A DNA stretch of 64,000 nt from NCBI GenBank assembly GCA_030620095.1, contig JAUTXW010000326.1, forward strand, positions 1,821,501 to 1,885,500, written 5' to 3'. Under the pieces are notes generated by a model that was given only the letters and a program-made list of their open reading frames with translations, was not told the origin of the DNA and did not search any database. A program made the translations under genes and the position numbers. The stretch's first letter is position 1, and the number at the start of each line of letters is the position of its first letter. Positions 57,838 through 64,000 of the stretch are shown one piece after another. This DNA is from Kuschelorhynchus macadamiae (lineage: Eukaryota > Arthropoda > Insecta > Coleoptera > Curculionidae).

Positions 57838-59034
57838 TTTTTTTACTTCCCTCGTTAAAAGAAAGTCTTCGTATCGTGAAAAAATCATTCTCGGAGATTT
57901 TTCGAGATCTTCATGTTTCGGGGTTCCTAGATGACGAAAAACATGTTTTCTCAATTCCGTCGGTCTGTCTGTCTTTTCGCGGCGTAAACTACTTCTCCGA
58001 TTGACTCCAAATTTTAGTCAAAAATTAAGAGTCATATGGTAATGACCTGGTAATATTTTGGTATAAATCCAATGACGAAATAAAATGACGGACTAGTGAA
58101 ATATTAAAAAAATTGTTAAAATCTGCTCATCCAATTTATCTCAAATCCAATTTATCTCTCTTTGGTACGAATTCCAGATGGCGGAACAAAATGGCGGCAT
58201 AATAAACTACTTTAGAATTCAACCTGAAAAAACTGCTTAATGGTTTGATTTCAAATTGTGTGCCATAACTAATTGTGGTATAGGGATCAAGAAGTAAAAT
58301 AGTGGTACTAATTCAAGATGGCCGAACAAAATGGCGGTTAAATAAAATGTTTGTAATACGTGAAAAAATCAACATCTCAGGTTTTACACATCTTTACGTT
58401 TTAAGTTCGCTAGATGCCAAAAAATATGTTTTATTAATTCCGTCGGTCCCTCGGTCGGTCTGTCTGTCAATTCGCGGCATAGCTCCCGATTTACTTCAAA
58501 TGTTGCTTTTTTTTTGTAATTTTTTATGAAAACACTACTTATCCAATTTAGTTTTAATTTTACATAAACATCAAGTATTATGTTGGAATCAACTGGTAAA
58601 ATTTTGGTAAGAAACCAAGATGGCGGAACAGAATGGCGGTATAATAAAATATTTAAAAATTCAGCCTGAAAAAACGACTTAATGGATTAATTTCAAATTG
58701 TGTGCCATAACTAATTGTGGTATAGGGCGCAACTAGTAAAACTATGTTACTAATTCAAGATGGCAGAACAAGATTGCGGCCAAATAAAATGTTTGTAATC
58801 GTGAAGAAAATAACCTCTCAGGATTTACATATCTTCACGTTTTAGCGTCCCTAGGTGGCAAAAAACATGTTTTATCACTTCCGTCAGTCCGTCTGTTGGT
58901 CTCTGTGTCAGTTCGCAACATAGCTCAAATACTACTTATCCGATTTACTTCAAATTTGGACCAAAAATTAACGGTCATATGGGGATGGCTGATAATATTT
59001 TGGTAAAAATCCAATATGGCGCAACAATGTTAAA
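57838..59034 (+). repeat. Array of GGCGGAACAAAATGGCGG-family repeats, plus orientation
   Basis: Starts at the border CTTCCCTCGTTAAAAG. Contains AACATGTTTTCTCAATTCCG then TCGGTCTGTCTGTC at 57940, with related segments at 58420 and 58865. The GGCGGAACAAAATGGCGG phrase or variants recur at 58180, 58318, 58620 and 58765. It runs directly into the hammerhead-type tandem units. Confidence 0.8.
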
Positions 59035-60121
<1,087 letters not shown>

Positions 60122-60480
60122 TAGTGTGGAAAAAAAGTATGGACTACCCCTAACAATTTGGTAGTCTGTAGGTTTTATGGAAAATGCTTGAACACGTTAA
60201 TTTAGTATTTTAGTTTGTCACATTCTGATAATAATTATCTGTTTTTTTATTGACATCTGTCAAAAATATGACGTAATTGACATTTTTTTTAAATGGTAAC
60301 ATATGTCATAAACCTCGGCAATTTTAAAAATGAACCATTGTTTTTGTACTGGATTCTAACCCCAAATAATACACCATTCTAACATAACAACAAGAGGATC
60401 GTTAATGAAAACCATTCAGAAACGTAATATCTGGCATATTTGGGGACCAACGAAGTAGGTATAGACTGATAATATGGGTT
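60122..60480 (+). repeat. Inverted partial copy of the ~220-bp unit
   Basis: GTACTGGATTCTAACCCCAA followed by ATAATACACCATTCTAACAT at 60346-60386 is the reverse complement of the unit start seen at 59690. The hammerhead part is absent. Confidence 0.65.
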
Positions 60481-61300
60481 TCAATTTAAGATGGAGAAAC
60501 AAAATGACAGCCAAATAAAATTTTAAAAAATCAACGCAAAAAAACATTGTTCAATTAAATTTAAATTTTGCAGAAAAATTAAATGTGAATATGGGATACT
60601 TATTGAATTTATTTGAAATTATGCCCAAAAGTGAAGTGTAGTATAGGTACATGTTTTATCAATTCAATTTTGGCCGAAAATTAAGGGATGATCTGGCAAC
60701 ATTTTGGTAAAAATCCAATGTGACGGAACAAACAAGCGGCCAAGTGAAATGTAAAAAAAAATATAAAAAAACTAATTTATTAAGCTAATTACTTCAAGTT
60801 GTGTATAAAAATCGAGTATATTATTATCAAGTAATCAACTGGTTAAATTTTGGCACAATTTCAAAATGGCCGCCTAATAAAATATTTAAAAAATCAACCT
60901 GAAAACACTACCTATTAGGTTAATTTCAAATTTTGTGCTGATATAGACATGAACTGGTAAAATTATGGTACGAATTCGAGATGGCGAAACACAAAGGCCA
61001 CCAAATAAAATATTTGTACTCGTGAAAAAAAATCACCCTCCCAGGTTTTACATTACGTTTCAGTGTCCCTAGATGCCAAAAAAACATGTTTTCTCAATTC
61101 CGTGGGTTTTGACTGTCAGGTCGCGGCATAGCTAAAACTAATTGGTCAAAAATTAAGGGCTTACCTTAAAATTTGCATAAAGTTAAGTGTTACATAGACC
61201 TGACGTGCCATTTTGCTGTCAATCCAAGATAACAAAACATGGCGACTTAATAAAATATTAAAAAATCAGCCTGAAAAAGTACGTATTAGATTGATTCCAA
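60481..61300 (+). repeat. Further GGCGGAACAAAATGGCGG-family copies
   Basis: AGATGGAGAAACAAAATGAC at 60489, AAAATGGCCGCCTAATAAAA near 60862, CGAGATGGCGAAACACAAAG at 60977 and CCCTAGATGCCAAAAAAACA at 61068 identify diverged copies. Confidence 0.65.
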
Positions 61301-61446
61301 ATTTTATGCAAGCATTAAATGCTATTATTCGGTATATGGCGCACGCCAGTAGACTTGTTTATTTACGCCCAGTAAAATTAACGTTTTTTAGCAGTAAAAA
61401 CATAATACCAAGTCGGGACTTTTTGCAGGAATAGATTCTTATTTAA

Positions 61447-62470
61447 GTGGAAAAAAAGTTGAACAGCATGGGCCCAAAAATTTCTAGTGGTATAAAAACA
61501 ATAATTAAAGAAGCACTTAAAGAACTTCTTACTGACGACGATTTCATTGACACATTTTTATCAAAAGTCACAAACAAAATTCATGCCTTGCAAAAAAACT
61601 GTAAACGAGCAAGGAATGTACATAGATACATTGGAGGATACATCGAAAACTTACAAGCAGGTAAAATAAACCATATCTCCGTATACAATTTAGACGAGGA
61701 GATTGAAGAAAAAATACTAAATCTTGTTTAAGCCAAAATGAAACTTTATTTGTTTTTCCTTTTCAGAGAATTTCTTTTTTCTTTTATTTGTTTGCATTCA
61801 AGATACTAAATTATTTTGACGAGGTGGGTGGATATGGTAGTCTAAACGCAGAGATTTTTGATGGGATTCGAGAGGTAAACTATTTTTTTATTTTTTATAT
61901 GTGCTATATGACACTTTTAGGGTGGAAAATTTAGGTAATTTTATTATTAAGGATTTTAGTACTTTTTATAATGAACATTTAAATAACAAAAATACACAAA
62001 AAGCACTGTTACTATTCAAAGTGGAACTTACAAAATTAATGAAACAAACTTATTGAGATGTCGGTCGTGGAAATGGGTAAAGAGACCTATGGCCTAACAG
62101 GATGTTATACATCACCAAATTCAAACCTAAACATTTTCTTGGATGACTTAACTTGGATGAAAAAAAAATTAATTTGATAATATGGATGTACAAAAAATTG
62201 AAATTTTTGTTGGAGATTTAAATATTAATATAAAAGACTACAAAGATTTTATCGCCAATACGTACTTAAATATTCTCGCTGAAAATGGTTACTGCTCATA
62301 CATTAATAAACCCACCACACAAAGTGAAATCTATTCATTATAATACATCACTTATTTCTTAAAATACCAGGTTTTCAGAGTAAAATAAATATTATTAGGT
62401 CTTTTATCATACAGAATTCAATAACAGATCACTACTGTTTTGGCCTAAGCATTCAAAATACCTGAAAAAA
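61447..62470 (+). pseudogene. LINE 5' region: ORF1-like frame and endonuclease remnant
   Basis: The frame at 61447-61731 gives 94 aa (KISSGIKTIIKEALKELLTD) with a charged helical look, like a LINE ORF1 coiled coil. Downstream, decayed plus-strand frames read GCYTSPNSNLNIFLDDL, IFVGDLNINI, LNILAENGYCSYINKPTT and ITDHYCFGLSI. These are ordered APE-endonuclease motifs (GDFN and DH) of a non-LTR element. Stops and shifts are frequent, and the RT is not found downstream. Confidence 0.55.
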
Positions 62471-63725
62471 AAAAGACATATTACATATGAAAAAAGAACT
62501 TGAACATAATAAACTCTTAAAAAAAAGACCCTAAAAAAAGTTAAAAAATTATTCTTTAGAGTTCGCTAATGAATATAAAAACTTCTTAAATAAACTAATA
62601 AAATCAACTAAAAATGTATACTATAACAATAGAATAAAAGAAAGACTGTAATAAACTTTGGAAAACTGTAAATAAAGTAACTAATTCAAATAAAAACGAT
62701 CTTACATCAAAACAATTTTATATCTTTTAAAACCATAGATTTTTGGAATCGAAAAAGATATTGCGAATGTATCCCTTATATTGCAAACTTGTTACAGGAA
62801 AAATGCGATTGTGGACAACAGTATTGAAAAACTAAGAAGTATCTAGCTTATTTTTGAGGCTCTTGATATATTGCCATATTTCCGTAAAAAATTGACCACT
62901 GTGCGACGCTGGAGGAGGCCGGCGATGGTATTGTCTTGGATACAAATTATCGCAAGTTATTACACATTTTCTTGTAAAATAACATGGTCGTAGAAAAAAA
63001 TATTACATATAATTCAAGCATTAAAGTAATTTTTTTAATCCTGTGATTGCGGTTCAAAATTTCCAAACTTCTTAGTGCACTTGTTACATAAATTATTATT
63101 ATCGAGCTAGTTAATAAAAATAAGATGGAAATTATTATTGGCATACATTTGAAATATCTTCGCTTGGTGTTAAAAGTAATTTTTAAACGCAACTTCATTT
63201 TTAAGGGGCCCTTTTACTTCAAGCTTCAAGACAAGAAATTTAAAAACAAATAATTCGAAAATTTATCAAGAGTATTTTAGATTAATAAAGATGCAGAAGG
63301 GGTATCAAAAGGGGGCTGTGATAAATTATTAACATTTGGTCGAGTATTATTTAACTTTTAAATTTCACTAGTTCTCACATGTTTTTTTGAGACATAGTAC
63401 ATAGATAATTATTTATTGTGCGCTTGTACATAATGTAGTTAAAAAAATGGTATTATTAAGCTTATTAGTATTATTATTATATATACATCATGTAGTTAAA
63501 AAAGTTGATATTATTATGCTTATTATTATTATCATTAAAATATATTTAAAGGCACAAAACCAGAATCTAAATTTTAAATCCATAAAAAAATATAAAGAAG
63601 AAGAAAAGAAAGACATTTCGTTTTTCAAAAAACACTGATGTTTTAGAAATAATCCAACATTTGTTCAATTTTTGCAATGCAACGTTTTAGTAAAACAAAT
63701 CCGAAAAATTTTATTGGTGCAGTCA
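62471..63725. other. No gene recognised
   Basis: AT-rich sequence after the LINE fragment; no supported coding sequence. Confidence 0.35.
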
Positions 63726-64000
63726 GTGGCGGCTATCTCATAAGTTCTTTGGTCAATGTCCCCCCAAAAATATTTCAGAAAATAAATTATTCGTTTGACC
63801 GTCCCTCCTAATAGTTAAATATGCTACACTATTAGCCGCGCGAGGCGGTTCGAATGGTCTCGTTGCGTTCCTTAGGCATAACAAAAATACGCTATACTAA
63901 GCTAGGCTGAGCAGTCCGTAATTGTCCTGATTACCTTAAAACTTGACGAAAGTACACGAAGAGTTCACAGCTACCGAGCCGCAGCCGAACGTGACAGCAA
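63726..64000. mobile_element. Possible left end of a hAT element, running off the window
   Basis: CAGTGGCGGCTATCTCATAA matches the terminal repeat of the hAT copy at 32754 for its first eleven bases. The other end is not in the window. Confidence 0.35.

Overview
The window is AT-rich, intron-containing animal DNA from an arthropod, almost certainly an insect. The only host genes I can recognise are four members of the insect-specific Osiris (DUF1676) family, all on the minus strand in the same orientation, as in the Osiris cluster of other insects. Placement within insects (perhaps a beetle) is a guess. The rest is dominated by transposable elements of many classes, their remnants, and long (AT)n microsatellites.

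Osiris genes. Gene A (exon 1 only, 4111-4317; the rest lies beyond the left edge). Gene B (18580-20515, three exons, 227 aa). Gene C (30309-36474, four exons, 253 aa, with a 4.6-kb first intron full of transposons). Gene D (51024-57411, four exons, 246 aa). B, C and D were assembled by matching GT/AG sites with reading-frame phase; all three close in frame and end in the family's AQxLAYxxY-like tail. C and D share intron positions and phases and are tandem paralogues. All four carry a similar upstream box (TTCTACTTCCG-like) a short fixed distance before a TATA box, so they probably share a promoter architecture.

Mobile DNA, left to right. 5671-9622: a foldback complex. One part is a long inverted repeat with no recognised gene. 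The other is a mariner-type element whose terminal motif CAGGGTGGT recurs three times in each arm. 9840-11190: LINE fragments. 11635-15537: a hAT element with a perfect 8-bp target duplication, split by a Penelope-like retroelement (RT, GIY-YIG, hammerhead motif). 21391-23457: LINE. 24520-26300: mariner-type and hAT remnants. 26426-29182: an apparently intact pogo-type element with a 630-aa transposase. 32754-35098: an old hAT copy with a LINE inside, in the first intron of gene C. 39560-40520: hAT remnant. 42028-45615: a Transib element, a relative of the RAG1 recombinase source, with 5-bp target duplication CGTCG and RSS-like ends. 61447-62470: LINE 5' part.

A dispersed repeat family with the signature GGCGGAACAAAATGGCGG fills 47.5-49.6 kb and 57.8-61.3 kb and also flanks the Transib element. 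Next to it lie tandem units of about 220 bp (45.8-46.2 kb, 59.0-59.8 kb) that contain hammerhead-ribozyme motifs on the minus strand; one copy keeps the conserved core. The hammerhead arrays and the RSS-like Transib ends are the most interesting non-genic signals here. No tRNA, rRNA, CRISPR or prokaryotic features were seen.
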